Notes under the pieces: model-generated | Database searches by the model: none | The model's input: the letters and a program-made list of their open reading frames with translations, nothing else | Told to the model about the DNA's origin: nothing | Part shown: positions 6,123 through 6,342 of the stretch, in pieces | Layout: every line of letters starts with the position of its first letter | Numbering within the stretch: position 1 is the stretch's first letter | DNA from: Rhodothermales bacterium | GTDB taxonomy: Bacteria; Bacteroidota; Rhodothermia; Rhodothermales; VXPQ01 | DNA: 6,342 nucleotides | Direction of reading: 5' to 3' | Assembly (NCBI GenBank): GCA_028283985.1 | Contig: JANQSQ010000146.1 | Span: 1 to 6,342, forward strand | Position numbers and translations under genes: made by a program

Positions 6123-6342
6123 ATGATACGACGGTTTTGCATGGTAGCGGTCGCCTGCCTGCTTGCAGGCTGCGCGCAGCAAGACACGGAGGAGCCGCTT
6201 ACCCGGACGGAAGAACTCCGCGAATCGCTGGATCTGAACGTGCAGCGGTTTATGCTTCAGGCGGAGACTGCGTGGCGTCAGGGAAATTATCTGCATGCGC
6301 TGGCGCTCACCGACAGTGTAGAGAAATATGTGCCGGAACTGG
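6123..6342 (+). CDS. Small lipoprotein with TPR-like helical start, 3'-truncated
   Basis: Only the first 73 residues are in the window; the frame is still open at the last base. The start has basic residues (MIRR), a hydrophobic core and lipobox L-A-G-C with Cys17, so this is a predicted lipoprotein. After the Cys comes an acidic, polar linker (QQDTEEP), a location where Bacteroidota surface-export signals are found, but I cannot confirm one. Residues about 46-73 (AETAWRQGNYLHALALTD...P) follow the TPR pattern: small residue, aromatic, Gly-Asn-Tyr, Ala-Leu, and Pro at the end of the second helix. TPR modules bind other proteins, so this may be a partner of the CRTAC1 lipoproteins. From general knowledge, TPR-protein genes often sit beside CRTAC1 genes. 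The gene lies 36 bp after copy 2 and is probably in the same operon. One partial repeat is weak evidence for a full TPR array. Confidence 0.75.
   Translation, partial: MIRRFCMVAVACLLAGCAQQDTEEPLTRTEELRESLDLNVQRFMLQAETAWRQGNYLHALALTDSVEKYVPEL
6157..6180 (+). repeat. Two abutting inverted repeats within the lipoprotein signal-peptide codons
   Basis: GCCTGC-TT-GCAGGC (6157-6170) is directly followed, sharing two bases, by the perfect 12-bp palindrome GCTGCGCGCAGC (6169-6180). Together they span the lipobox codons. They could fold into mRNA structure 35-60 bases after the start codon, but the codons are those expected for L-A-G-C-A in GC-rich DNA, so chance is plausible. Confidence 0.4.

Noticed and set aside
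1..6342. Mobile elements, tRNA or rRNA genes, origin, attachment sites, phage or defence genes
   Set aside because: No transposase, integrase, terminal inverted repeats, cloverleaf structure or defence domain is visible on either strand. Coding sequence covers nearly all of the window.

Overview
All genes in this GC-rich window lie on the + strand. It looks like part of a chromosomal operon from a Gram-negative member of the Bacteroidota/Rhodothermota (FCB) group. I infer this from a surface protein with a type IX secretion (T9SS)-like C-terminal domain, a PorV-family outer-membrane protein, three genes with lipoprotein signal peptides, and mostly absent Shine-Dalgarno sequences. Rhodothermales-type bacteria fit best, but the sequence does not prove a genus.

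Layout. Positions 1-1410 hold the 3' end of a large secreted protein with a fibronectin type III-like region and a C-terminal T9SS/FlgD-like Ig domain. A 12-bp-stem hairpin (1419-1447) fills much of the 86-bp gap that follows. A PorV/PorQ-family beta-barrel gene (1497-2576) comes next. Two tandem paralogous CRTAC1-family lipoproteins follow (2542-4299 and 4296-6086), each with VCBS/FG-GAP calcium-loop repeats and a C-terminal ASPIC/UnbV domain. The first overlaps the porV-like gene, and the second overlaps the first by the 4-base ATGA. After a 36-bp gap, a small lipoprotein gene begins at 6123. It has a good ribosome binding site and a TPR-like helical start, and it runs off the window. No gap exceeds 90 bp, so there is no gene-poor region. 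I see no tRNA, rRNA, CRISPR, insertion sequence or clear promoter.

How the genes may work together (inference). Every product is predicted to enter the cell envelope. PorV is the outer-membrane shuttle of the T9SS that receives cargo carrying C-terminal sorting domains, and the gene just upstream encodes such a possible cargo. The CRTAC1 lipoproteins and the TPR lipoprotein are probably anchored in the outer membrane, perhaps on its surface, where calcium-bound propellers could act as binding or scaffold modules. The tight overlaps suggest that the porV-like and both CRTAC1 genes are co-translated. The molecular substrate of the module cannot be read from the sequence.
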